Origin: Planktothricoides sp. SR001
GTDB lineage: Bacteria > Cyanobacteriota > Cyanobacteriia > Cyanobacteriales > Laspinemataceae
Direction of reading: 5' to 3'
Assembly (NCBI RefSeq): GCF_001276715.1
Contig: NZ_LIUQ01000001.1
Span: 118,829 to 182,828, forward strand
DNA: 64,000 nucleotides
The stretch's first letter is position 1. Every line of letters begins with the position of its first letter. Below, piece by piece: positions 18,678 to 28,220 of this stretch. Both the position numbers and the translations under genes were made by a program. Under the pieces are notes generated by a model. That model was not told where the DNA came from. It ran no database searches and saw only the letters and a program-made list of their open reading frames with translations.

Positions 18678-18910
18678 TGATGCTCTTCAAGAAAACAACC
18701 AACCATCAACCATAGCATCATTTGGCGAAATCCTTCATCAATTAATCATTAAAACTTTATAATTAAAAATCACAGATACTCTGGCCCGCCCTCACAAACT
18801 AACAATAATCTAGCAAATCTGGCCTAGATCAGTTATTTATTTTTATTTTTATAACAATAAAAATAAATACCCAAATAAATCACTTTATATATCCGCATAT
18901 ATCGGCAATT

Positions 18911-18958
18911 TTAGCATCAATTAGCATCAAGCATCAATTAGCATCAATTAGTATCAAA
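18911..18958. repeat. Tandem ATTAGCATCAA units
   Basis: Four to five imperfect copies of TTAGCATCAA immediately follow the stop of the next minus-strand gene. The rest of the gap 18678-18910 is AT-rich and has no gene. Confidence 0.75.
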
Positions 18959-19840
18959 TTAAGGAATTTGTGGCGGAGCAAAATCTGGATTAATCAACTC
19001 TACAGGGGCTTGGGTTTGAGAATTTTGTTTCGGGGCTTCTTGTGTAGTCTGAGACACCAAAATATAACCTAAATAAGCCGGTAAAACCATCACCGTCATC
19101 GCCGCGATCGCCCCCACAAAATGAGTCCATTGATTAGAAGGGCCATAATAACACCGATAAGGGTCAAAAGAAAGCTGACTCCCATCAAATTGTTCGCGCA
19201 TGGCCACAGAACGCTTAAACCTTACTCGGCGATCATCCAGCTTTTCTAACAAAATCCAGCCCGCTTGGGCTTCTTCTTCACATAACTTAACAAACTCATT
19301 AGCATTGCCAAATAAATCATAATGAGCGCGAACAATTTTATATTCCCACTCAGTGGTGGAAGCATCGGTAAAATACATTGGCTTTTCTCTGATTTCAGCA
19401 TAATCAAAACCATTTACAACCGGCGGACACTGGCTCAGGATATCTGGTTCAAGATTAGCTAAATTTGTCGGCTCATAAATCACAGCAGTTTGCTCCTGCG
19501 GGAGGTCAGCTTTCTGGGGTTGAGTTTTTATAGCCGCCATATTTTTCCGGTTAGGTAAAGGCGTAGCTGGAGGGACAGGTTTAGGGGGGACGGTGGAACC
19601 TGGATGCGGAACGGCAGAACTGGCTAAACCATTCAAAGTCTGAGGCGATCGCCCCACCGTCCCCCCGGAAAAAGATTCTCCAGTCAACCGATCTTTAAAT
19701 TCATGGTTACTCAAAATTTCCTCCTCCTCTTCCTCCTCAGTGGTGACAACCGTTTGCTGCCAACGCAGCCATGCACTGACCAGCACGCCATCTATGCCTA
19801 ACGTACCCACAAATAGGCTCCAGATCAAAACTTCAAGCAT
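18959..19840 (-). CDS. Membrane protein with Pro-rich linker and DUF4177-like domain
   Basis: The 293-residue protein has a hydrophobic N-terminal segment (LIWSLFVGTLGIDGVLVSAWL), an EEEEEEE run, a Pro/Thr-rich linker (about residues 60-110), then WEYKIVRAHYDLF...LCEEEAQAGWILLEKLDDRRVRFKR (about 165-215), a DUF4177-like pattern. A second membrane helix lies near residues 240-262. Function is unknown. It is 42 bases downstream of ribD in the same direction and may share its transcript. Confidence 0.65.
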   Translation of the reverse strand: MLEVLIWSLFVGTLGIDGVLVSAWLRWQQTVVTTEEEEEEEILSNHEFKDRLTGESFSGGTVGRSPQTLNGLASSAVPHPGSTVPPKPVPPATPLPNRKNMAAIKTQPQKADLPQEQTAVIYEPTNLANLEPDILSQCPPVVNGFDYAEIREKPMYFTDASTTEWEYKIVRAHYDLFGNANEFVKLCEEEAQAGWILLEKLDDRRVRFKRSVAMREQFDGSQLSFDPYRCYYGPSNQWTHFVGAIAAMTVMVLPAYLGYILVSQTTQEAPKQNSQTQAPVELINPDFAPPQIP

Positions 19841-19882
19841 AAGTAAATCTTCCCCAGAAGCACCAGAATACTGGTAAAGCCT

Positions 19883-21061
19883 TTACGGTTTTGCCGATTG
19901 ATTTTCCGGTAAATATCCTTCCATCAGACAATCAGAGCCAACCGTGCGCCATTGTACTCGCTCTAACATCAATGCCTGACTCATCGATGTTAAACCTAAA
20001 TTGCCCACCGGAGAAGGCGCACTCTCTCCACCAATAATTTTCGGCGCAATAAAGGCCAGAACTTTTTGCACCGCACCAGAGGCGATCGCCGGAGCCGCCA
20101 AAGTCCCGCCGCATTCCCACAACACCGAGAGCAACTCTCGCTGATATAGAGATTCCATCACCTTTCCTGGAGTCAAAGTGTCAAACTCTACCAGTTCAAC
20201 CCCTTTATTCAGCAACAATTTTTGTAGCTCAGGATTACTGCCCACTTCTGTAAACACCAAAGTTGGCGCCTCAGAAACATCCCACAAATGAGCTTCTGCG
20301 GGCAACTTCAAGCTCCGACTCATTACCACTCGTAATGGATTATGAGTTCCGGCATGATGACTGGTCAGAAATGGATTATCTTGGCAAACCGTATTCGTCC
20401 CCACAATCACCGCATCACAAGCGGCTCGAACCCTATGCACCTCATGGCGAGCCGCATCTTGAGTCACCCAATTGCTATCCCCAGTAATTGTGGCAATTTT
20501 GCCATCCAGGGTCATAGCATATTTTAAAATCCCAAAAGGCCGATGGTGAGTAATGCGGTAAATAAAAGCTTCATTCAACTTACGGCAAGCTTCCTCTTCC
20601 ACTCCCACCACCACTTCAATCCCCGCCGATCGCAACCGGGCAATTCCCCCACCAGACACCAGGGGATTCGGATCCACCATACCCACCACTACCCTAGCCA
20701 CCCCCGCTTGCACCACAGTCTCCGAACAAGGAGGCGTGCGTCCGTAGTGATTGCACGGCTCTAAACTGACATAAATCGTCGCACCTTTCGCCTCTTCCCC
20801 GGCTTCCCGCAAAGCAAACACCTCCGCATGGGGCTGACCAGCACCCGGATGAAAGCCCGTGCCCACAATTTGACCATCTTTGACCACCACTGCACCCACC
20901 AGGGGATTAGGGGCAGTCTTTCCCAGGGCAAGGCGTGCCAGTTCCAGGCATTTTTGCATCATCGCCCGGTCAAACTCGCAGACCCGATCGCTGATATTAT
21001 TGACATTGGTATCATCGTTGTTCTGTGAATATCCCCCAGTCACCGCTACCTCCCGATCCAA
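19883..21061 (-). CDS. ribD: Bifunctional riboflavin biosynthesis deaminase/reductase RibD
   Basis: A 392-residue protein with two domains. The N-terminal deaminase has the zinc site PHAEVFAL and SLEPCNHYGRTPPC (His, Cys, Cys, with Glu as proton shuttle). The C-terminal reductase begins RPFGILKYAMTLDGKIAT and includes GDSNWVT and ECGGTLA. It catalyses the two steps that convert the GTP-derived pyrimidine to 5-amino-6-ribitylaminouracil 5-phosphate. A start at AMMQKCLELARL, about 33 residues in, would be closer to other family members. A divergent MscS gene begins 173 bases beyond the start. Confidence 0.93.
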   Translation of the reverse strand: MDREVAVTGGYSQNNDDTNVNNISDRVCEFDRAMMQKCLELARLALGKTAPNPLVGAVVVKDGQIVGTGFHPGAGQPHAEVFALREAGEEAKGATIYVSLEPCNHYGRTPPCSETVVQAGVARVVVGMVDPNPLVSGGGIARLRSAGIEVVVGVEEEACRKLNEAFIYRITHHRPFGILKYAMTLDGKIATITGDSNWVTQDAARHEVHRVRAACDAVIVGTNTVCQDNPFLTSHHAGTHNPLRVVMSRSLKLPAEAHLWDVSEAPTLVFTEVGSNPELQKLLLNKGVELVEFDTLTPGKVMESLYQRELLSVLWECGGTLAAPAIASGAVQKVLAFIAPKIIGGESAPSPVGNLGLTSMSQALMLERVQWRTVGSDCLMEGYLPENQSAKP

Positions 21062-21234
21062 AATTAAGTGTTAACAGAAAAACTTGCCATCAGTTTACCG
21101 AATCATCACCCTCTATGCTAATAAGAACGCACCACTAAGTTTCTGATAGATTTCTAACTTTCGTGATAATCTTCTGACAATGAAGTTTTGTGAAGTTCAT
21201 CAGGATTGTATGAGACTTTTTACCTCAAATCAAT

Positions 21235-23223
21235 ATGTATCAGCGACAAAAGCAAACCCTAAATCGATTGATGAACCAAAATCAGACCATGTATCACCAT
21301 AATAAAATGGCCAGAAAGCATCCCCGGAAAAAGCCGCCAAGAAAAACCCTGATGGCGATCGCGATCGCTTGTACCCTCAGCTTCAACCCATCAGCCATTT
21401 CTGCGGCCTGGTCACAAACCGAACCGACCCGTCCAAACACCACATCTACCTCAGAACCACTAACAAAAGCTCAAACCAACCCTCAACCAGCCTTAGTAAC
21501 TCCAACCAACTCGTCAGATCAACCAAAAGCATCTAGCCCAGCAACTTCGTCAACACCTCCCCTGTTTAAACCAGTCACCAAATCCACCGCCAGAACAAGC
21601 TGGCAAATCATTTTGCCGCCTCTATTATCTGCTAATCAAAATCAAAAAATTACTCCTGCCCCGGTCAGACTGGATGGCAGAATCATATTTTCCATCGCTC
21701 CCTTAACCAACAATCGGACAGAAATTATTGAACATCATCTAAAAACCGTGCTTCAAAGCAATTTTGAGCCAAACACGCTTAAAGTTTACTATGAAACGGT
21801 TAATGGTCTGCCAGTTATTTACGTTTCTTGGCAAAATCAACCCCAACCCATTTATATTTTAACCGTTACCAATCTCGATGCGGAAATTCAGGGCATTGAC
21901 TTAGAAACCTTAGCCTACCAATGGATTCAAGAAATTCAACAAGCCTTAAAAAACGCTGAGTTAGAACGTCAACCCGAAGCACTTAAAAAACAAGCCATGT
22001 CCGCTGCGGTAGTAATTTTTATCATAATATTGTCTAATTTGACTCTGGTTTCTATGCAGCAAAAACTGCAAAAAGACCATAAAAAAATTGAAAGTAAAAT
22101 TACTCCAGAAACCGCAGATAAAGAAACTGAAACCAAGACCAACATCTCGGAATCATCGGAAAATTATTTAGATTCTTTAGAAAATTTTTCAGAATCTTCT
22201 GAAGCAGTAAACCCTCTATTGCAACAACGGATTACCCTACTGCAAAAACGAAATTTTAACGAAATCCAACAAGGGCTGGTGCCTTTGGGTCAAGGGGGAG
22301 TTTTGGGAGTTGGCACTTATGTTGTTTTAGGCATATTTCCTTATAGCCGCTGGTTACAACCTATAATTATTTCCCTTTTGCCAATTCCTTTACAGCTAAT
22401 ATTTACAGGTCTTTCCACTTATTTGGCGATTCGGATCGGTCGAATGGCAATCGATCGCTTCTTTGCTGCTTTAGAAAACAGAAAATTTAAATCGATTGAC
22501 AATTCTGAACGCCTCGCTTTAAGATTTTCTACGTTTTCCAGAGTGCTTAAAAATCTCAGTAGTGGCCTATTAATTACTGTAGGGATTTTCGTCGGTTTAT
22601 CCGTGATTGGGATTAATATTGGCCCGTTGCTGGCTGGAGCCGGAATTTTAGGTTTAGCTATTTCTTTGGGTTCACAAAATGTGATTAAAGATACGATAAA
22701 TGGGTTTTTTGTTTTATTAGAAGACCAATATGCCGTTGGCGATGTGATTGCCGTGGGTGATGTCGGTGGACTGGTGGAGAACATGAATCTACGCATCACT
22801 CAACTGAGAAACGGAGAAGGTCGCTTAATTACAATTCCCAACAGTTCTATTACCATTGTCCAAAATCTTTCCAAAGAATGGGCTAGAGTCGATCTGACTT
22901 TGGATGTGTCTTATCAGACAAATATCGATCAAGCTTTTGCGGTAATTCAAGAAGTGGTTGATGAGATTTACAACGAACCTGAATGGCGCGAGAAAATTAT
23001 TGCCCCTCCAGAACTTTTAGGCATTGACCGTATGGATCATGCGGGGTTGATGATTCGGGTTTGGATAAAGGTAAAGCCTTTACAACATTTGATTGTGGGA
23101 CGAGAATGCCGTCGTCGATTAAAAACCCGATTAGATCAATCCGGTATTTCTATTGGCATCCCGCAGCAAACTTTATTTGTGAATAATGCTTTAGAATTGT
23201 TATCTTTGAAGGACAATAATTAG
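21235..23223 (+). CDS. Mechanosensitive ion channel, MscS family, with periplasmic N-terminal domain
   Basis: The 662-residue protein starts with a basic stretch and a signal-like helix (LMAIAIACTLSFNPSAISAAWSQ, residues about 40-62). The true start may be MARKHPRKK at 21307. A Thr/Pro-rich segment and a soluble domain precede several membrane helices, the last being the pore helix with GPLLAGAGILGLAISLGSQNVIKDTINGFF (Gly/Ala-rich TM3). The beta domain LEDQYAVGDVIAVGDVGGLVENMNLR follows, then an alpha/beta C-terminal domain. It releases solutes on hypoosmotic shock. Single transcription unit. Confidence 0.9.
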   Translation: MYQRQKQTLNRLMNQNQTMYHHNKMARKHPRKKPPRKTLMAIAIACTLSFNPSAISAAWSQTEPTRPNTTSTSEPLTKAQTNPQPALVTPTNSSDQPKASSPATSSTPPLFKPVTKSTARTSWQIILPPLLSANQNQKITPAPVRLDGRIIFSIAPLTNNRTEIIEHHLKTVLQSNFEPNTLKVYYETVNGLPVIYVSWQNQPQPIYILTVTNLDAEIQGIDLETLAYQWIQEIQQALKNAELERQPEALKKQAMSAAVVIFIIILSNLTLVSMQQKLQKDHKKIESKITPETADKETETKTNISESSENYLDSLENFSESSEAVNPLLQQRITLLQKRNFNEIQQGLVPLGQGGVLGVGTYVVLGIFPYSRWLQPIIISLLPIPLQLIFTGLSTYLAIRIGRMAIDRFFAALENRKFKSIDNSERLALRFSTFSRVLKNLSSGLLITVGIFVGLSVIGINIGPLLAGAGILGLAISLGSQNVIKDTINGFFVLLEDQYAVGDVIAVGDVGGLVENMNLRITQLRNGEGRLITIPNSSITIVQNLSKEWARVDLTLDVSYQTNIDQAFAVIQEVVDEIYNEPEWREKIIAPPELLGIDRMDHAGLMIRVWIKVKPLQHLIVGRECRRRLKTRLDQSGISIGIPQQTLFVNNALELLSLKDNN

Positions 23224-23557
23224 CTGTTGGTTGTTGGTTGCCCTTCGACCCTTCGCATCTCGACCCTTCGCATCCCGACCGGCTCAGGGTTCAGGGCTCA
23301 GGACTCAGAACTCAGGACATCGCTTCGCGGAAGTTGAGTCCTGAGCGAAGTCAAAGGGAGCGGGGTCGAAGGGTCGAAACTCAGGGCAAGGTGGTTGTTG
23401 GTTGTCACCTGTTTTACGAAAACATCAGAAATTATCGCTGTTGCAAGACCATTATTCCGCCAGTAATTCCCATAGAAACAAAGACAAATTGACGAACTCC
23501 TCTGTGTTTCTCTGTGCCTCTGTGGTTTAAATTACTTATTTTTTCCCTCAAATCTAT
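23224..23557. repeat. Nested repeats between MscS and the defence island
   Basis: GTTGGTTGTTGGTTG at 23224-23240 and GGTTGTTGGTTGTC near 23391-23405 enclose an inverted array of CCCTTCGACCCTTCG and CGAAGGGTCGAA units with short CTCAGGACTCAGAACTCAGG tandems. A degenerate half-unit of the CACAAAG palindrome (CTCTGTGTTTCTCTGTGCCTCTGTGG) lies at 23499-23526, right at the island boundary. No gene is seen. Confidence 0.75.
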
Positions 23558-26500
23558 TTACTCTGACTCAAAAGATTGATGTTTAAATTTCAAAGTTAGG
23601 CAATTTTCTGTCACCGTTCTGACAATATTATCTGGTGCTCCTTCGGGGATATCCGCTGAAATTTCTAAGGTGATTTTTACTTCTGCCCCGGTTAAAGCTG
23701 TCAAATGTTGGATGATTTCATTAGCGATCGCACCTACATCTCGATTAATCCGCATCGGGTCGATTTCCACACTGCCATGAAATCGGCGGGGGGGTTGCTT
23801 TTCTGGCAACTTTATGCTATCATTATTAGCGTCGGTTTTTCCGCTAGTTTCTGATGTTTGATATGCCCCACCTTTTTCGGCAAACTTTGAAATACTGGGA
23901 CTATTAGATGCTTTTGCCGCTTGTGCCGCATCGATTTGTCTTTGGGCAACTTCCGGTTTCACAATCAGGCTATTTGGGCTAATACTAGGATTAATTCCTG
24001 TGCCAAATTGTAACCCGATATATTCGCCTTTGACCTCATCAAAACCTGTGGCAAAGGCAAAATGATCCGCCCAATTAATCGAGTTTACCCCATTTTGAAT
24101 ACATTCTAAAAGAACCGATCGATCCTTTAAGCGGGGTAAATATAAATAGCGGGTCAAATAGTCCCACAAGCTGCTTAGGTCAAGGCGATCGCGCCATAAT
24201 ATCTCATCTAACACTTCAAGCCGCAAAAGATTAGGGCCATAGGTCGTGAGTAAATTACTTTCATATTCGGCTTTTTTACTAGCAGTTTCCACCAGATAAC
24301 CTTGCACTTGCAAGCGGGTTTCTTTCCATTCAATCGGGGAGATAATAGAAGAGAGAGGAGAGAGACTATTTTCCGCTTTACTATCTTCTCCTTCCGCTTT
24401 ACTTTCCCCTCTTTCCTCTCCTCTCTTTCCTCTCTCCTCTTTTCTCTCCCCTCTTTCCTCTCTTCTCAACTCTTGCGTCGGCACCAGCAACCATTGATAA
24501 GTATCCAGCAGAATCACTCCTACATCTTTATCTGATTGCTCTTTTTTATTCATCGCCTGCTTTTCTTGGAAAGCATCTAGGTTTAAAATCTTCTTATCCT
24601 CAACGATCGCCTCCCAAGCCAGATATTGCGCCACATTCCGGGCTAAATTCTCAATTTTATTGCTATCGGCAGCTAAAAATAGCAGCGTATTCTTATAAAA
24701 CCGGGGGCTATTTCCTTTATGGTGTAAAGCGTCTTCCGCCCATTTTTGCCCCTTACTTTCTGGATTATTCCGACTATGGGGATATTGCGGCCCCAAAATC
24801 ACCAACCGCACCCCCAAATTGGCATCGTCCGCAATATCAGCGGTAGATTCTGGGGCTATTAATACCGCACTAAATTCACCTTTGGACTTATCTTTTTTCA
24901 GCCGTCTGACGATTTCTGCCTCAACCTTATAGCGTTCGTTTTCTTCTAATAATTGATTGGTCCGTTCGATCGCCGTTCGGTTCACATTCGGTTGTGTCGA
25001 AACCCAATAGCGATTACCATCTAAATAGATATAGGTCGCTTGGTCGCTTAACCGCCGCAACGCATCCCCAAACGCTGCCGGATTTTCTCCCGGTTGTACG
25101 CAACCTAACTTAATCCGACGGTCTTCTAAGCCGCGATTTGCCGCCCGCAACGTGGGGGCTGACCCCATATAAATTGTCCGCGTTACTCGACGACAAGCAG
25201 AATATCGGCCAAAGTTGGGATTTTGGCGATCGAGAGTTAAGGGCAAGGAATTTGGCCCATCTACATCTTTCTCAATTACCGGAATCCAGTTATCTTCTAA
25301 ATAGCGACTAAGTTGCGACTGCACTTGGACATCATCGATCGCTACATGGGCTGGCATAATCATTAAACTTTGATCATTGCGTTCCCACAGAGAATGAATC
25401 ACTTTCGCCATTAAACACAACACCCCGCGAGTCCGTTGGAACTTATCCAAACTCGACCAGTCCGAATAGAGGCGATCGAACAGTTCGGGATGAATAGGAT
25501 AAGCGGCTTTCATTCGCTGCTGATAATCCGGTTCCTTACATTCCGAGGGAAACTCCTGACTTTGGTTGCGGTACATTTCGGCAAAAGCCCGAACCACCAC
25601 ATCCCGTTTGGCAAATAAATTCGGGTCTGTATTGGTTTGAAATAGCCGCCGTCGGACAATCTCAAAACTCTCCTCACCCGTCGCGGGACGCCAAGGGGAC
25701 TCCACCCGCCCGATCGCATTCTTCAACCGTTCCAGGGCTTCCTTCCCCCGTTCTCCTCCCGTCTCAATATCATTGCTGCGAGTTTGACCCGTATGAGGGT
25801 CGGAAATATCAGAAGCGGGAATACTCACCACCAACAAAGTGCGATCGGCATTCTTCGCCGACTCACTCAAAGTTTGGGCAAAAGTAAATTGCGTCTCAAA
25901 ACTGCCCCCGGCAATATCACTCTGGTCATGCAACTGCCTCGCATAAGCCACCCACTCATCAATCAAAATCAAACAAGGGGCGAACCGATTAAACAGAACC
26001 TTCAACGCATCCCCAGGATTAGTCGAAGTTTCATCCGCCTTGCGAACCAACTCATAACCCTCCGCCCCACCCAACTGCCAAGCCAACTCACCCCAAAGCG
26101 TATTAATCACCGGGCGACTTTGACCCTCATGTTCTGGCTTATAACCAACAATCCCACTCGGCTGTAACTTATTCCCCACCAACACCGCCACATTCACATC
26201 TTGGGGCGGTTCCTGAAAACCCAAATCCTGAAAAATCGACTCCATCCCCGGCAAATCGGCAATTTTCAAAGCATTAGCCAAATGATAAAGGGCTAACATC
26301 GCGTGAGTTTTCCCACCGCCGAAATTCGTCTGCAAAGAAATCACCGGATCTCCACCCTGACCACTCAACCGCCGTAGGGCATTCGCCAAAAGTTGCTTTA
26401 ACCCTTCCGTCAAATAAGTCCGACCATAAAACTCCGTCGGGTCGCGATACTCATTACTCCCCTCATCCAAATACACCTGCCACAAATCTGCCGCAAACTC

Positions 26501-27073
26501 CGCCTGCTGGAACCGACCGGAAGCCACATCACGATGGGGCGTCACCACCTCACGCCAAGGACTCAAACCCCCTTGGGGCTGCCCCTCCGTCGGAATCACT
26601 GCTGCCCGTCGAGACCGATAACGGGCTTGTTCCTCAAACTGGACTCGCAACAACTCCTGCTTATGCCGTTCCACCTCCGCCACCGCTTGGGGGGCAGAAA
26701 CCGCCGACAACAACCGGGCAACACTATCCAAAGCCCGATAAGCATCATCACTAGAAAAAGTAGTCGTATGGGCCCACTCATTCCGAGTATCCCGTAACTC
26801 GCTAACAATACTCCGTTCGCTGCGCCCCAAAACACTCTTAAAAACATTACTCCACTGTTCCCACATCACAATCAACAAAGCGGAAACATCCTGACGCAAA
26901 ACCTCCTGAATATCCTGCTTTCGCCCCAAATAATTATCCGGTAAACAAGCGGCAGCCGCTGACAACCAACGACTGCCATAATGACTTCTCATCTCACGTT
27001 CCAAAAACGGATAAACACCTTCCTGGAGTAAAGCCAAAGCCTTAGTCACTCGGTCATAATTAGTAATAGCCAT
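23558..27073 (-). CDS. DUF499 family ATPase with N-terminal Swt1-type HEPN domain
   Basis: A 1171-residue protein. Residues about 1-125 form a HEPN-like helical domain with RNEWAH (R97-x4-H102), the RNase active-site pattern of HEPN domains. The ATPase has Walker A NFGGGKTH (about 250-257) and Walker B CLILIDEW (about 367-374), as in COG1483/DUF499 proteins that accompany DUF1156 methylases and SNF2 helicases in predicted defence systems. A Glu/Arg/Lys-rich linker (about residues 868-911) is encoded by a purine-rich low-complexity insertion (24342-24470) that keeps the frame. The C-terminal part (IDPMRINRDVGAIANEIIQHL onward) is the usual conserved tail. Last gene of the island, separated from the rest by three toxin-antitoxin pairs. 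Confidence 0.9.
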   Translation of the reverse strand: MAITNYDRVTKALALLQEGVYPFLEREMRSHYGSRWLSAAAACLPDNYLGRKQDIQEVLRQDVSALLIVMWEQWSNVFKSVLGRSERSIVSELRDTRNEWAHTTTFSSDDAYRALDSVARLLSAVSAPQAVAEVERHKQELLRVQFEEQARYRSRRAAVIPTEGQPQGGLSPWREVVTPHRDVASGRFQQAEFAADLWQVYLDEGSNEYRDPTEFYGRTYLTEGLKQLLANALRRLSGQGGDPVISLQTNFGGGKTHAMLALYHLANALKIADLPGMESIFQDLGFQEPPQDVNVAVLVGNKLQPSGIVGYKPEHEGQSRPVINTLWGELAWQLGGAEGYELVRKADETSTNPGDALKVLFNRFAPCLILIDEWVAYARQLHDQSDIAGGSFETQFTFAQTLSESAKNADRTLLVVSIPASDISDPHTGQTRSNDIETGGERGKEALERLKNAIGRVESPWRPATGEESFEIVRRRLFQTNTDPNLFAKRDVVVRAFAEMYRNQSQEFPSECKEPDYQQRMKAAYPIHPELFDRLYSDWSSLDKFQRTRGVLCLMAKVIHSLWERNDQSLMIMPAHVAIDDVQVQSQLSRYLEDNWIPVIEKDVDGPNSLPLTLDRQNPNFGRYSACRRVTRTIYMGSAPTLRAANRGLEDRRIKLGCVQPGENPAAFGDALRRLSDQATYIYLDGNRYWVSTQPNVNRTAIERTNQLLEENERYKVEAEIVRRLKKDKSKGEFSAVLIAPESTADIADDANLGVRLVILGPQYPHSRNNPESKGQKWAEDALHHKGNSPRFYKNTLLFLAADSNKIENLARNVAQYLAWEAIVEDKKILNLDAFQEKQAMNKKEQSDKDVGVILLDTYQWLLVPTQELRREERGERKEERGKRGEERGESKAEGEDSKAENSLSPLSSIISPIEWKETRLQVQGYLVETASKKAEYESNLLTTYGPNLLRLEVLDEILWRDRLDLSSLWDYLTRYLYLPRLKDRSVLLECIQNGVNSINWADHFAFATGFDEVKGEYIGLQFGTGINPSISPNSLIVKPEVAQRQIDAAQAAKASNSPSISKFAEKGGAYQTSETSGKTDANNDSIKLPEKQPPRRFHGSVEIDPMRINRDVGAIANEIIQHLTALTGAEVKITLEISADIPEGAPDNIVRTVTENCLTLKFKHQSFESE

Positions 27074-27098
27074 AATCTTAAATTAAATTGAGTTTGAC

Positions 27099-27238
27099 TT
27101 CTTCGTGTTCTTCGTGTCTCTGTGGTGGAAGTTTAAACCACGAAGGCACAAAGGACACAAAGGGTTTTTTCTTCGTGTTCTTTGTGTCTTTGTGGTTTTA
27201 TATTTATTTTACCACAAAGGCACAAAGGACACAAAGGT
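27099..27238. repeat. Palindromic CACAAAG element array 1 (two palindromes)
   Basis: Half-units alternate: TTCGTGTTCTTCGTGTC..., CCACGAAGGCACAAAGG..., CTTCGTGTTCTTTGTG..., CCACAAAGGCACAAAGG.... Two linkers occur, GGAAGTTTAAA and TTTTATATTTATTTTA. The array fills the gap between the DUF499 gene start and the end of the first PIN toxin gene. Confidence 0.95.
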
Positions 27239-27244
27239 TAAAAG

Positions 27245-27661
27245 TTAATCAGGACGACGAATCAAGCCCATTTGCGAAAAATGGCGGTCGAAAGTAAATG
27301 CTTCAGTAATTCCAGATTCTTTCATCACTACATAAGAGGTACAGTCGGTAAAAGACCATTGCTTATCTCTATTGAATTGCTCGAATATTTGCCAAGTTTT
27401 TCGGTTAATTTCTGGGGAAATCCAGACAATTTGTAATAGGTTATGAGCAATGAGTATATCCAGCTTGGCTTTAAATTTTACCGTTGGGTCGTACCCAACA
27501 TTCATCAGCAACAAAGTATAAAGCTCATCTAAAATATAATTGCTAGTCACGAGAATAATTCCCTTAACTTGACGATTAAATTCTACCGCTTTGATATGAT
27601 TATCATCATTTTTGTCAGCTAGGGCAGCAAAAGCACTTGTATCTACAAATATTTTTTTCAT
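27245..27661 (-). CDS. PIN-domain toxin (VapC-type), pair 1
   Basis: The 138-residue protein is a PIN domain: KKIFVDTSAFAAL with the first catalytic Asp, LDELYTLL with the Glu, and WSFTDCTSYVVM plus AFTFDRHF carrying the further acidic residues. PIN toxins of this kind are Mg-dependent RNases cutting tRNA or rRNA. The antitoxin gene lies 8 bases upstream. The stop is 7 bases outside the flanking palindromic array. All active-site acids are present, so the toxin looks intact. Confidence 0.9.
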   Translation of the reverse strand: MKKIFVDTSAFAALADKNDDNHIKAVEFNRQVKGIILVTSNYILDELYTLLLMNVGYDPTVKFKAKLDILIAHNLLQIVWISPEINRKTWQIFEQFNRDKQWSFTDCTSYVVMKESGITEAFTFDRHFSQMGLIRRPD

Positions 27662-27669
27662 TAATTTTT

Positions 27670-27897
27670 TTATTGCTCCTGAGAATAGAGATATTTATCA
27701 TGGTAGATAGAAGTATTTTCTAACCGCCCTGCCACGGCATCATCCCCTAGCGATCGCCAAACTTCCCAGGCATCTTCATTAATAGAGTTTGTGTCAGATT
27801 CTACCATGCGATTAAGTTGGTCGATCAGCATTTTTCGTTCGGCTTGGGGTAATGCCTGAATCACTTGAATAATCGAATCAACTAACTGAGTATTCAT
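27670..27897 (-). CDS. Antitoxin of PIN pair 1
   Basis: A 75-residue acidic protein (MNTQLVDSIIQVIQALPQ at the start, then KMLIDQLNRM) with helical N-terminus and a C-terminal tail SLGDDAVAGRLENTSIYHD. Position directly ahead of a PIN toxin gene identifies it as the antitoxin; the LPQAERKMLID pattern is common in cyanobacterial PIN antitoxins of unnamed type. The array starts 32 bases upstream of its ATG, so its promoter lies in or near the repeat. Confidence 0.78.
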   Translation of the reverse strand: MNTQLVDSIIQVIQALPQAERKMLIDQLNRMVESDTNSINEDAWEVWRSLGDDAVAGRLENTSIYHDKYLYSQEQ

Positions 27898-27928
27898 ATT
27901 TTATCCTTTAGTAATTTATTTAATTTAT

Positions 27929-28220
27929 TCGTGTTCTTTGTGTCTTTGTGGTTTTATATTTATTTTACCACGAAGGCACAAAGGACACAAAGGGTTTTTT
28001 GTTCGTGTTCTTTGTGTCTTTGTGGTGGAAGTTTGAACCACGAAGACACAAAGGACACAAAGGGGTTTTTTCTTCGTGTTCTTTGTGTCTTTGTGGTTTT
28101 ATATTTATTTTACCACGAAGGCACAAAGGTCACAAAGGGTTTTTTCTTCGTGTTCTTTGTGTCTTTGTGGTTTTATATTTATTTTACCACGAAGGCACAA
28201 AGGTCACAAAGGATATGGCG
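27929..28220. repeat. Palindromic CACAAAG element array 2 (four palindromes)
   Basis: Eight half-units alternate in orientation over about 290 bases, with linkers TTTTATATTTATTTTA (three) and GGAAGTTTGAA (one) on one side and GTTTTTTC-like linkers on the other. The last half-unit overlaps the end of the second PIN toxin gene and supplies its stop codon. Frames read through this array (repeating LCLCGF and HEGTKDTKG) are artefacts. Confidence 0.96.
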
